Source: Kiritimatiellia bacterium
GTDB lineage: Bacteria; Verrucomicrobiota; Kiritimatiellia; RFP12; UBA1067
Assembly: GCA_017454745.1 (NCBI GenBank)
Contig: JAFTCL010000023.1
Location: forward strand, 1 to 57,612
Length of the DNA stretch: 57,612 bases
Direction of reading: 5' to 3'
This document shows, piece by piece, positions 1 to 8,530 of this stretch; within the stretch, counting starts at the first letter, position 1; each line of letters begins with the position of its first letter. The notes beneath the pieces are model-generated. The model had not been told where the DNA came from. It did not search any database and saw only the letters and a program-made list of their open reading frames with translations. A program made the translations under genes and the position numbers.

Positions 1-2747
1 CATACTTCGCCTTCTACGGCGACAACCACAATATCGGAGCTTTTACCGCGAACCGGCACCTTAAGGTTCAGACGATTCCCGGCGGTAGTAAGACGGTGAT
101 CCTTTCCGACGGAGACACAGGTGCTGAGATTGGCTCCTCCAATGTTGCGCTTACTCACAACGGCACGGGGGAGATGACGATCTTCGCTGCGGACGCCAAC
201 GGTGACCATGCGGCATCCTACCGTCTGCACGGCTTTAAGTTGACGCATCAGGGTACGGTTGTGCGCGACTTCGTGCCGGTGGAGCGTACGGCGGACAACA
301 AGGCGGGCCTCTACGACCTTGCGAACGACACCTTCTATCCCAGTAATGGTACTGCCGATTTTGTGATGGGACCCGGCTCGGGCGAGTTCTTCGGCCTTGA
401 AGACAATAAGGATGTTGGTGTCTTCCATGTGGACGTGGCGGAGGGCAAGCGTATCGAAAACGATACTGCGGTTATAGGCGGGAAAGTGCGTTTCGTAAAA
501 AGCGGCGCGGGTGAATACGTGGAGCGCGTGGCGCAGGATAACACGGGCGGCGTGACGCTGGAGGGCGGAACGTTCTCATGGGCGATTGACGCGCCGGCGG
601 TCACGGGGCCGCTGACGTTCGCAGGCGGCACGCTCGTAGTCGAGGACGGACATCCCGTTGACGCGATGGGCGGAGCAAGCGTGACGGCGCCTTCCGTTAT
701 CGCATTCGGGCGCGGCGCGAAGTTCGGTCGGCGGGCGGCGATTTTGAACTTCGGCGCGGAAACCCCGCTAACGCAGCTGACGCTCGTTGTGACGCCCGAT
801 TCCGGATGCGCGGCGAGCCTCGCGCTTGACGGCGACGATCTGCAGGTGATGCTCGGCGGAGCGAGCGACGTGGTTGACGCCGTGTGGACGGGCGCGGCGG
901 ACGATGCTGCGTCCAATCCAGCAAACTGGATCTGTACCGATCCTTTCGGGGCGCAGATTGTGAATGGTCTTCCGTCGTGGCAAACGTCAGTCCACATTGC
1001 CGGTGAGATTTCGTTACAAGTTCCCGCAGATTCCGGTTTCGTCTGCGCGGAAGTGGTTCTTGACGACTGCACGCTTGCGGCGGACTGCGACTGGCGCGGG
1101 TTCGGCGGAATCCAGATCTTTGGGACGATCGACCTCGCCGGGCACAATCTCTATACCGCCGATGTTACCGGCACGGGTACGATCCTGTCGGGAGAACCAA
1201 ATGGCTACCGTTTCTACCGTTTCAAGGTGGATGCCACCGGCGGAAATGATTTCCAAATCAGCGAAATCGAATTGTTCAACGGTCTTACTCTCATCACAGG
1301 ACAACGCACGGCGGTGCACTGGAGGAAGGATAATTATCCAAGCAACTTCAATCCCACCTACAATCCGGAAGCGGCTTTAAACGGTAATCTCGGAACAAAG
1401 TGGTATGACAACCGCGCGAAAGACGACATCTGGGTGACAGTCGAGTATGCGGAGCCCGTATTCGTGACGAGGTACAAGTGGTACACGGGTGATGACACGC
1501 AGAGGCACTCGGAACGAAACCCCACCGCATGGCGTCTTCAGGCGTCAAACGACAACGTGACGTGGACGGATCTCGATGTTGTGACGGGTGCCACGCCGCC
1601 TGCGGCCAACAAGACACTGGCCTACATAGGTCTTGTCAACTCCAATCTCGGCGGTGACGGCAGTGAACTGCATATCGAAGTCGCGAAAGGGACATGCCAG
1701 ACGAACTCCACGGTGACGCTTGCCGGTCGCCTCAAGCTGGTCAAGGACGGAGGCGGCACACTCGTGATGGCCAAGTCTGGACAATCGTATGGCGGCGGCA
1801 CGACGGTCACGGCAGGTTACCTGAAACCGGGCCTTCGCGAAGATACCTCGTTGTTCGGCGCGACCAGTTCCACGATCACGGTCGGGGACGGAGCGCAGTT
1901 TCTAGACGACATCTTTTGCGTGGGTGTGACGTGCGACATCGATTGGGTGATTGCGGGGTCGGGCCCTGACGGCACGGGCGCAATCCGTGCAACGGCGCGC
2001 ACACCTGGCAAGAACAACTCGGAAGTCGCATGGGGGCGGAGCCTTACGCTCATGGGGGATGCGACGATTGGCAGCGACGAATACGCATTTGATTTCGTTG
2101 CTCCCAACTACGTGACGTTCCCGGTCACGCTGAACGGGCATACGCTCACCTTGAAGTCCTCGTACCCGATGAGCAGTCGGCAGCACCCGTTCTTCCTTGC
2201 ATCAGGTCTGCTCGGAACCGACGAGGGAACATTTGTGGTTGGGGATAACCTATGTTTCTATCCGTACAAAGATAGTGTGAGTGTTCTGCCGAATGTTACG
2301 TTCGTCGTTTCGGCAAGAGGCGAGTACCGTACAGATACGGATCCCAACGCGCGAGATATGACGGTGTCGAATCTTGTCTATCGCAGCGAGTCTAATGTGT
2401 CGCAGCTGAACCGCACGACCACTGTTCTTGGCGCTTACACGCCAGCTTCCGTCACCTCCGCGCCAAAGGTGCAGTTAGGTGATGAGGGGCATCTTGATGT
2501 CGCGCTTGATTTGAGTGAACGTACGACCGAATTCGATACCGCTTTCGGTGGTGGACTCACATTCACAGAGGGTTCTCGCGTCACGGTGAAACTGGGTTCG
2601 CGCCAACGCTCCCAGGCAGAGCGTCTTGTGGCGTGGGCGGATAAACCGTCGGGAGTCACGTTCGTGGGCGAATCCCCGCATGAATGTTTCTGGGTACTCA
2701 ACGATGGTCTTTACCTTGCCAGCGGAACGCTTGTGATCATCCGTTGA
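1..2747 (+). CDS. Large secreted autotransporter-like protein with discoidin domain (5' end outside window)
   Basis: The frame is already open at base 3, so the GTG at 96 is internal and the gene starts before the window. The visible ~915 residues are rich in Gly, Thr, Val and short beta-strand repeats. Near residue 20-95 (counting from base 96) is a module with RLHGFKL, VRDFVP and GLYDLANDTFYP, a motif I associate with large secreted proteins of Kiritimatiellota/Verrucomicrobiota. Around residues 370-500 there is an F5/8 type C (discoidin) domain: SEIELFNG, then NGNLGTKWYDN, then WRLQASNDNVTW. After it comes a passenger-type repeat (GTLVMAKSGQSYGGGTT) like the autotransporter-associated beta-strand repeat. 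No C-terminal beta barrel or PEP-CTERM anchor is evident; the protein ends in a short hydrophobic strand (GTLVIIR). Likely exported and possibly carbohydrate-binding; exact ligand unknown. Confidence 0.8.
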   Translation, partial: YFAFYGDNHNIGAFTANRHLKVQTIPGGSKTVILSDGDTGAEIGSSNVALTHNGTGEMTIFAADANGDHAASYRLHGFKLTHQGTVVRDFVPVERTADNKAGLYDLANDTFYPSNGTADFVMGPGSGEFFGLEDNKDVGVFHVDVAEGKRIENDTAVIGGKVRFVKSGAGEYVERVAQDNTGGVTLEGGTFSWAIDAPAVTGPLTFAGGTLVVEDGHPVDAMGGASVTAPSVIAFGRGAKFGRRAAILNFGAETPLTQLTLVVTPDSGCAASLALDGDDLQVMLGGASDVVDAVWTGAADDAASNPANWICTDPFGAQIVNGLPSWQTSVHIAGEISLQVPADSGFVCAEVVLDDCTLAADCDWRGFGGIQIFGTIDLAGHNLYTADVTGTGTILSGEPNGYRFYRFKVDATGGNDFQISEIELFNGLTLITGQRTAVHWRKDNYPSNFNPTYNPEAALNGNLGTKWYDNRAKDDIWVTVEYAEPVFVTRYKWYTGDDTQRHSERNPTAWRLQASNDNVTWTDLDVVTGATPPAANKTLAYIGLVNSNLGGDGSELHIEVAKGTCQTNSTVTLAGRLKLVKDGGGTLVMAKSGQSYGGGTTVTAGYLKPGLREDTSLFGATSSTITVGDGAQFLDDIFCVGVTCDIDWVIAGSGPDGTGAIRATARTPGKNNSEVAWGRSLTLMGDATIGSDEYAFDFVAPNYVTFPVTLNGHTLTLKSSYPMSSRQHPFFLASGLLGTDEGTFVVGDNLCFYPYKDSVSVLPNVTFVVSARGEYRTDTDPNARDMTVSNLVYRSESNVSQLNRTTTVLGAYTPASVTSAPKVQLGDEGHLDVALDLSERTTEFDTAFGGGLTFTEGSRVTVKLGSRQRSQAERLVAWADKPSGVTFVGESPHECFWVLNDGLYLASGTLVIIR

Positions 2748-2854
2748 GCATGGGCATTCTCCGGTTCGCTCTCTTTACACTGTTACGTGACCCCCGCAGA
2801 ACACCTTGGCCTGCCCGATGACGATGAGGTTCATTGCGATTGTATCGCCTACGA

Positions 2855-3325
2855 TGCCAGGACCTCGCTTAAAGTTGACACTTCGTTGTTGAGTTGTGTC
2901 GCTTGACAACAAGGCGGGAGTTTCGCCCCTGCCGCGCTGTTCCACACGGATAAGCGGGTGTCACCGAAGTGGCGGCGCGGAAAGCGGCAGGTCGGCGGGT
3001 CTGTCGAAGTCCATGTCCTTGACGAGGTTCGGCGACGGCGCGAGCGACGGGTCCTGCCTCGTCGTGCGGCAGGCAGTAGAACACCCTTAGCCTCTCGACG
3101 AGCAGGCCCTCGCGTTTCAGCAGCGTGCCGAGGCGATTGCGCCCGATCCCGGCCTTGTGAAGTTCGGAGCGGATCGCCGAGAGCACCGTCTTCCGCGTCC
3201 CGTCCCGAAGCTCTTTCATGACTTTCTGTTTGAACGCCTCACTATACCGTTTTTTGTCCTTCATGTCACCTGTTTTCCTTTCTCGATTTGAAAAACAAGT
3301 GTCAACCTACAAGAAACAGGACAGT
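2855..3325 (-). mobile_element. Degenerate, internally deleted IS3-family element
   Basis: The segment contains fused transposase fragments and matching ends. A perfect 10-bp inverted repeat (GTTGACACTT) lies at 2874-2883 and, inverted, at 3297-3306. Weaker similarity runs outward to about 2855 and 3325, where both ends begin TG in the inward direction, as in IS3 elements. At roughly 0.47 kb it is far shorter than a complete IS3 element (about 1.2-1.5 kb), so it cannot supply its own transposase. The outer boundaries are approximate and no target-site duplication was confirmed. Confidence 0.6.
2869..3264 (-). pseudogene. IS3-type transposase remnant (OrfA start fused to OrfB fragment, frameshifted)
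   Basis: The first ~21 residues (KRYSEAFKQKVMKELRDG) are a typical OrfA N-terminus. They run straight into GTRK...GIGRNRLGTLLKREGLLV, which belongs to the HTH_21 part of OrfB, so most of orfA and the start of orfB are deleted. After about residue 58 the frame no longer makes sense. The OrfB continuation (SPNLVKDMDF) appears in another frame and soon reaches a stop at about 2960. The DDE catalytic core is absent. Non-functional; it records an old insertion. Confidence 0.7.
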
Positions 3326-3410
3326 TACCCATTTTTTGCAACCGGCATTTGCCGCTTCACTTTTCCCGCTGTTTTTGGTAAATTAGTTGACGAAAGCGAG
3401 GTAGTGAACC

Positions 3411-4886
3411 ATGGCAAGCGTAAAACTCTCCGCCGCAAACCGCGATTTTTTCCAACGGCTGACCCAATCAGCCTTTGCAAATCCGTTCAGTGACGAACGG
3501 ATCGCGTCAGACTTGTTGGCCGCCGGACAGCCCGTTGATTCAAATATCCGGTTGGACGACGCCGTGGTGTGTTTGCTTGACGACCTGAAACACCGGGTGG
3601 ATGAGTTGGAGCGCAACGGTGCGGCGGATATCCGGCTCTACCCCACCGATGACGCAAAGCGCCTGCAAATCGGGCTGCTGTTCCTGGTATTCCACCTTAA
3701 TCTGAACGACATGGACCGGATGATTGTCCAACAGGCGAAAACCACCGGCGAAATCGTCTCCGCGCCCTGCACCCACGCAATGTTCCAACGGTTATTGGGT
3801 TACGGTATTGCCCCCCAAAACGCCCAACTCGATATCGGGTTCTTTTTCCAACTGCGAAGGGCGTTTTATTTCATCGCCCAACAGCTGGTCGGCGACAGTG
3901 CCTGCATGAAACGGTTGCGGATGCAGCTCTGGCGAAACATTTTCACCCACGACACCCAAACCTACATCGATGTCCTGTACGGCAGGCTTGAGGATTTCTC
4001 GACCCTGCTGCTCGGCGAAACCGGCACCGGCAAAGGCGCGGCGGCGGCGGCGCTCGGCAAATCCGGTTTTATCCCATACGATGCCGAGAAGCGACGGTTC
4101 TCAGACAATTTCACGCGAGCTTTCATCTCTGTAAACCTTTCCCAGTTTTCGGAACAGTTGATTGAGTCGGAACTCTTCGGACACAAAAAGGGCGCGTTCA
4201 CCGGGGCAGTAGAGAACCACGACGGGGTATTCGCCAGATGCAGCCCGCACGGGGCGATTTTCCTCGATGAAATTGGCGAGGTTTCCGAACCGATCCAAAT
4301 CAAACTGCTCCAGGTGCTTCAGGAACGGGAGTTCTCCCCGGTCGGATCGCACAACAAACTCCGGTTCGGCGGACGGGTGATTGCCGCCACCAACCGGGAG
4401 CTTTCGGAGGAACGCAGGGAAGGACGACTGAGAAACGACTTCTTCTACCGGCTGTGTTCCGACCGGATCGAACTGCCGCCGCTCCGCCAACGGATCGCGG
4501 AAAACCCCGCCGAACTGGAATTGCTCACTTCCTCAATCCTATCCCGCATCGCAGGAGAACAGTCAGGCCCGCTTGTCGCACCCACCGTCGAGCGAATAAC
4601 CAACGGCGTGGGCGACAACTACCCCTGGCCTGGCAACGTGCGCGAATTGGAGCAGGCTGTCCGCTCCGTACTGTTAACCGGCTCCTACCCCGGCGATCCG
4701 TCTCTGCAAGATAACAACGCCAACGGCGATTTCCCGAACGAACTCACCAACGGGACCTTCTCCCTTGAGCAACTCGGCTCCTGGTATTGCCGCCGACTCT
4801 ACAACCGGCACAAATCCTACGGCAAAGTCGCCGAGATCACCCAAACCGACTGGCGGACGGTAAAACGGCTTATCAATCAGGGTTAA
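3411..4886 (+). CDS. Sigma-54-dependent transcriptional activator (bacterial enhancer-binding protein)
   Basis: The 491-residue protein has an unassigned N-terminal domain (1-190), then an AAA+ sigma-54 interaction domain. This has Walker A GETGTGKG (202-209), a canonical sigma-54 contact loop GAFTGA (261-266), Walker B IFLDEIGE (283-290) and the signature WPGNVRELEQ (406-415). A short C-terminal helix-turn-helix (about 465-490, KVAEITQTDWRTVKRL) should bind DNA. The N-terminal region resembles neither a receiver, a GAF nor a PAS domain, so the signal is unknown. The ATG is preceded by GAGG about 9 bases upstream. The next gene, 170 bp downstream on the same strand, has a good -24/-12 promoter, which makes this protein its likely activator. 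An alternative is control of distant secretion or surface genes. Confidence 0.88.
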   Translation: MASVKLSAANRDFFQRLTQSAFANPFSDERIASDLLAAGQPVDSNIRLDDAVVCLLDDLKHRVDELERNGAADIRLYPTDDAKRLQIGLLFLVFHLNLNDMDRMIVQQAKTTGEIVSAPCTHAMFQRLLGYGIAPQNAQLDIGFFFQLRRAFYFIAQQLVGDSACMKRLRMQLWRNIFTHDTQTYIDVLYGRLEDFSTLLLGETGTGKGAAAAALGKSGFIPYDAEKRRFSDNFTRAFISVNLSQFSEQLIESELFGHKKGAFTGAVENHDGVFARCSPHGAIFLDEIGEVSEPIQIKLLQVLQEREFSPVGSHNKLRFGGRVIAATNRELSEERREGRLRNDFFYRLCSDRIELPPLRQRIAENPAELELLTSSILSRIAGEQSGPLVAPTVERITNGVGDNYPWPGNVRELEQAVRSVLLTGSYPGDPSLQDNNANGDFPNELTNGTFSLEQLGSWYCRRLYNRHKSYGKVAEITQTDWRTVKRLINQG

Positions 4887-5005
4887 TTCGTTTTTTGTAT
4901 ATTCATAATGCATATTTTGCAGCACAATCCAAGCATTAATATACTAAACGATGCCACAAATGCCGGTGACGGCGGCAAAAACGCGGTTATTTGCGGCATT
5001 TCGCT

Positions 5006-5022
5006 TTGGCACACCGCTTGCA
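5006..5022 (+). promoter_or_regulatory. Sigma-54 (-24/-12) promoter of the aas-type gene
   Basis: TTGGCAC, five bases, then TTGCA matches the RpoN consensus (TGGCAC-N5-TTGCW), with GG at 5008-5009 and GC at 5020-5021. Transcription should begin near 5033. This rules out the upstream in-frame start at 4991 and supports the ATG at 5057. Two inverted copies of a TTTGYGGCAT-like element (4951-4960 and 4990-4999) lie just upstream and could be activator sites, though the second is unusually close to the -24 element. Confidence 0.75.
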
Positions 5023-5056
5023 AAAGATTTTTGTTTTCAAAGAAAGGATTTCTACC

Positions 5057-8000
5057 ATGTTGAACCAGACTTCTTTCAAATGGCTGAACCGGGCGCAGAC
5101 GATTGGCGCCCTAAACGACAACTTGTTTAAAATGGTTGCCGTGATTTTCGTCTCATCGGTGCTTAAGCAAAGCCTTCCTGACGCGCTAGCGTTTGCCACC
5201 GTATTGTTGGTGCTGCCGTTCGTACTGTTCTCCAACATCGCGGGGGCGTTGGCCGACCGTCACAGTAAGCGCTCGCTGGTCATCGCGGCCAAATGGGCGG
5301 AACTTTCGCTGATGTTGCTGGCCTTTCCGGCGCTGGCGTCCGAACGCGCCTGGCCGATCTATTCGATGGTTTTTCTGCTGGCCACCCAAAGCACCCTGTT
5401 CGGTCCGGTAAAACGCGGCATCGTACCGGAACTGGTGGACGAAACCGATCTGGCGACGGCGAACGGCAAAATGACCGCCTTCACCTACCTTGGCATCATA
5501 GTCGGACTGTTTATCCCGTCGCTACTGACCACTTTCTGCGGATTTAACTGCTACGGCGTGTTGGCGGTCGGCGCAGCACTCTCGGTGTATGGGCTTTTCG
5601 CGGCTTACCGGATCGACCGGGTACCAGCGCAAAACCCAGCCGCCAGAGTAACGCTACGCTCCGCCCTGATGGTTCCGGACACCGTGGCGGCTTTCCGCTC
5701 CGTGCGCGGAAACACGTGGCTGTGGCGGGCGGCCTGGGGCAGTGTGCTGTTCAACGCCATAGCGGCGCTGTTCCAGCAGAACTTGGTACTGTTCGCCGAA
5801 CAGTCGATGGGACTGACCGTGGAATACGGCGGTTACCTCTTCTTCTTCCTCGCCGTCGGAATCGCGCTGGGCTCATGGTTCACCGCCAAGGTTTCCACCC
5901 ACCGGCTGGAAAGCGGCGTGATTCCCTGGGGCGTTCTGCTGCTCTCCGCCGGAACGCTCGCTCTGTCGCTGGCGCACACCTGGATCGTTTCCGGAATATT
6001 GCTGGTGCTGGCCGGGTTTGGCGCGGGCTGCTGGATTGTCCCGATGACCACCCATCTGCAGAGCGAAGCCCCGGCGGAACGGCACGGCGAGATTTTCGGC
6101 GCGGTGGAGTTCGCGAGCTGCGTGGCGATGATCGTTGCGGCGGCATTGGTCTATCTCTTTGCCAAAGTGCTGGGGCTTGGAGCGAATTGGCTGCTGGCGC
6201 TGTCCGGGGTTGGCACGCTGCTGGTCGCGTTCTGGGCGTTCTGGCGGCTTTCCTACCAGTCGCTCCGGTTTGCCGTCACCATGCTGACCCATTGCGTGTA
6301 CAAGGTGGAAATAAAAGGCATGGAGAACCTTCCGGTCTCCGGCGGAGCGATGGTGGTAATGAACCATACCGCATATAGCGATTGCGTGCTGATTCAGGCC
6401 ATTACCCAGCGCCCGATCCGTTATGTGATGTCCCGCGAAATCTACGGTGACTGGACATGGTGCCGTCTGGTTTTCAATTTCATCGGCGCGATCCTGATCC
6501 ACACGACAGACGGTCCGCGAAAACTGGTGCAGTCGATTCGGGCGGCGCAGCAATCGCTCAAGAACGGCGAGCTGCTGGCCATCTGGCCGGAGGGACGGCT
6601 GACCCGCACCGGCGATATCGAAACCTTCCATAAAGGGTTCGAGAAGATTGCCGAAGGCACCGGTGCGCCAGTCATCCCGATCCACATGTCCAATCTCTGG
6701 GGCAGCATCTTCAGCTGCAAAAACGCCAACGGCGAGCCGGGGCTGCGGTTCCCCCGCCATTTCGGTCGCCGCCGGGTGGTCATCAACATCGGCAAACCGC
6801 TGCCTCCGAACGCCACGGCTTACGAAGCCCGCGAGGCCGTGATGGAACTGGCGGCCGACACCGCCACCGCCGACGCCGCCCGCAGCGGACAGACTCTGGG
6901 GAACCGGTTCATCGCCAACGCCCGCCGCCACTTCTTCCGCCATATCATATCCGATACTCTGGGGATGCGCATGAATTTCGCGCAACTGCTAACCGCCGCG
7001 ATTATGATCGGCAAGCGGCTTAACGCCGAACTGCGCGACGAGCCCCGCGTGGGGGTGCTGCTCCCGACCACCGTTGCCGGCATCACCGTAAACGCGGCGA
7101 TTACCCTAACCGGCAAATGCGCGGTTAACCTGAACCATACCATCGCGCCGCAGATGTTGCTCTCCGCTGTGTCCGCGAGCGGCATCAAAACCGTGATAAC
7201 CTCCAAAAAGGTGCTCGAAAAAATCACACTGCCGGAATTGCCGGTGAGGTTCGTCACTCTTGAAGAGCTGGCCACACATTTCACCGTCGTCGAAAAAGTG
7301 AAAGCGTTTCTGTCGGCCGCATTCGCGCCGGCGCGGTGGCTGTGCAAAAACCGCGACCCTCAGGCCGAAGCGTGCGTGATTTTCTCTTCCGGCTCCACCG
7401 GCACGCCGAAGGGCGTGGTGCTTACCTACGCCAACCTGCTCGGCAATATTGAGGCCATCCCGCCGCTGCTCAATTTTTCCAAGACCGACTTGCTGCTTGG
7501 TTCGCTGCCACTGTTCCACTCCTTCGGTTATTTGGTATGCGTATGGGTACCGTTGCTGGTCAATGTCAGCATCGTCTGCCATCCCAATCCCTTGCAAACG
7601 GCAAAAATTATCGACACCATTCGCAAGAACCGCGTTACGCTGATGATCTCCACCCCTACCCTGCTGCAAACCCTTGCCCGCAAAGTAACCCGTGAAGATC
7701 TGGCCTCGATGCGAATCATTGTGGCCGGCGGCGAAAAGTTAAACCCCGCACAGGCGGATGCGTTCGAGCGGGATTTCGGAATTCGCCCCCTGGAGGGATT
7801 CGGCGCGACCGAACTGTCGCCGGTAGCGGCGCTGTCGCTTCCAAACCAGCGTCTGGCGCGGGAAAAAGTAATCGGCAACAAACCGGGCAGCATTGGGCGT
7901 CCTCTACCCAACGTGGCTGTCAAGATTGTCAACCCGGAAACCGGAGCGCCGTGCGGCGTGAACGAATCCGGGCTGATGCTGGTCAAAGGGCCGAATGTGA

Positions 8001-8431
8001 TGAACCGTTACTTGAATGATCCAGAACGCACCGCCGAAGCCATACATGACGGATGGTACAACACCGGCGACATTGCGAAAGTTGACAGCGACGGTTTCAT
8101 TTTCCTGACCGACCGGCTGTCGCGTTTCAGCAAAATCGGAGCGGAGATGGTTCCCCATGGAGCCGTGGAGGCGGCGCTGCAAGCCGGACTGGAGAACGCC
8201 GGCCCCTGCGTGGCGGTGGTGGGCGGCCGCGACGCCAAGACCGACGCGGACATTCTCGCGGTATTCTACACCGCCGCCGCCGGCAATGCGGAGACGCTTT
8301 GCGCTAAACTCCGCGCCAACGGCATCCCGAACCTCTGGATTCCCAAACTGGCCAACTTTCACCAAATCCAGAACATCCCGCTGCTGGCCACCGGAAAAAT
8401 TGACTACGTGGCACTAAAACAGCTACTCTAA
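5057..8431 (+). CDS. aas: LplT-PlsC-Aas fusion: lysophospholipid transporter/acyltransferase/acyl-ACP synthetase
   Basis: A 1124-residue membrane protein with three parts. Residues 1-400 form a major-facilitator transporter like LplT. Residues ~420-620 are a PlsC-type acyltransferase with the H-x4-D motif in NHTAYSD and the EGRLTRTG block. Residues ~640-1124 are an AMP-forming acyl-ACP/acyl-CoA synthetase with SSGSTGTPKG (near 777) and the YNTGDIAKVD and LSRFSKIGAEM blocks. In Enterobacteria LplT and Aas are separate proteins that flip lysophosphatidylethanolamine inward and reacylate it; here the activities are fused. The start at 5057 is chosen because AAAGGA precedes it and the sigma-54 promoter lies between it and an earlier in-frame ATG. 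Single-gene transcription unit closed by a hairpin at 8441. Confidence 0.92.
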   Translation: MLNQTSFKWLNRAQTIGALNDNLFKMVAVIFVSSVLKQSLPDALAFATVLLVLPFVLFSNIAGALADRHSKRSLVIAAKWAELSLMLLAFPALASERAWPIYSMVFLLATQSTLFGPVKRGIVPELVDETDLATANGKMTAFTYLGIIVGLFIPSLLTTFCGFNCYGVLAVGAALSVYGLFAAYRIDRVPAQNPAARVTLRSALMVPDTVAAFRSVRGNTWLWRAAWGSVLFNAIAALFQQNLVLFAEQSMGLTVEYGGYLFFFLAVGIALGSWFTAKVSTHRLESGVIPWGVLLLSAGTLALSLAHTWIVSGILLVLAGFGAGCWIVPMTTHLQSEAPAERHGEIFGAVEFASCVAMIVAAALVYLFAKVLGLGANWLLALSGVGTLLVAFWAFWRLSYQSLRFAVTMLTHCVYKVEIKGMENLPVSGGAMVVMNHTAYSDCVLIQAITQRPIRYVMSREIYGDWTWCRLVFNFIGAILIHTTDGPRKLVQSIRAAQQSLKNGELLAIWPEGRLTRTGDIETFHKGFEKIAEGTGAPVIPIHMSNLWGSIFSCKNANGEPGLRFPRHFGRRRVVINIGKPLPPNATAYEAREAVMELAADTATADAARSGQTLGNRFIANARRHFFRHIISDTLGMRMNFAQLLTAAIMIGKRLNAELRDEPRVGVLLPTTVAGITVNAAITLTGKCAVNLNHTIAPQMLLSAVSASGIKTVITSKKVLEKITLPELPVRFVTLEELATHFTVVEKVKAFLSAAFAPARWLCKNRDPQAEACVIFSSGSTGTPKGVVLTYANLLGNIEAIPPLLNFSKTDLLLGSLPLFHSFGYLVCVWVPLLVNVSIVCHPNPLQTAKIIDTIRKNRVTLMISTPTLLQTLARKVTREDLASMRIIVAGGEKLNPAQADAFERDFGIRPLEGFGATELSPVAALSLPNQRLAREKVIGNKPGSIGRPLPNVAVKIVNPETGAPCGVNESGLMLVKGPNVMNRYLNDPERTAEAIHDGWYNTGDIAKVDSDGFIFLTDRLSRFSKIGAEMVPHGAVEAALQAGLENAGPCVAVVGGRDAKTDADILAVFYTAAAGNAETLCAKLRANGIPNLWIPKLANFHQIQNIPLLATGKIDYVALKQLL

Positions 8432-8440
8432 CATAGAAAC

Positions 8441-8485
8441 AAGGGGCATCCGGAAACTGCGGTTTCCCGAACGCCCCTTTGTCTT
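8441..8485. terminator. Intrinsic terminator between convergent genes
   Basis: AAGGGGC (8441-8447) pairs with GCCCCTT (8473-8479), with further internal pairing (GGAAAC/GTTTCC), followed by a T-rich tract. It ends the aas-type gene and may also serve the convergent gene at 8531. Confidence 0.8.
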
Positions 8486-8530
8486 TTCCTTGATGCTTTT
8501 TAATCTACCACTCCATAACCATCCCAACAC

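Noticed and set aside
4991..5056. Upstream in-frame start adding 22 residues to the LplT-PlsC-Aas protein
   Set aside because: This start lies upstream of the -24/-12 promoter and has no ribosome site; the ATG at 5057 has AAAGGA.
5873..6985. 370-codon minus-strand frame within the aas-type gene
   Set aside because: Antisense of a conserved coding region; composition (Gln, Arg, Gly, His rich) is typical of a shadow frame.
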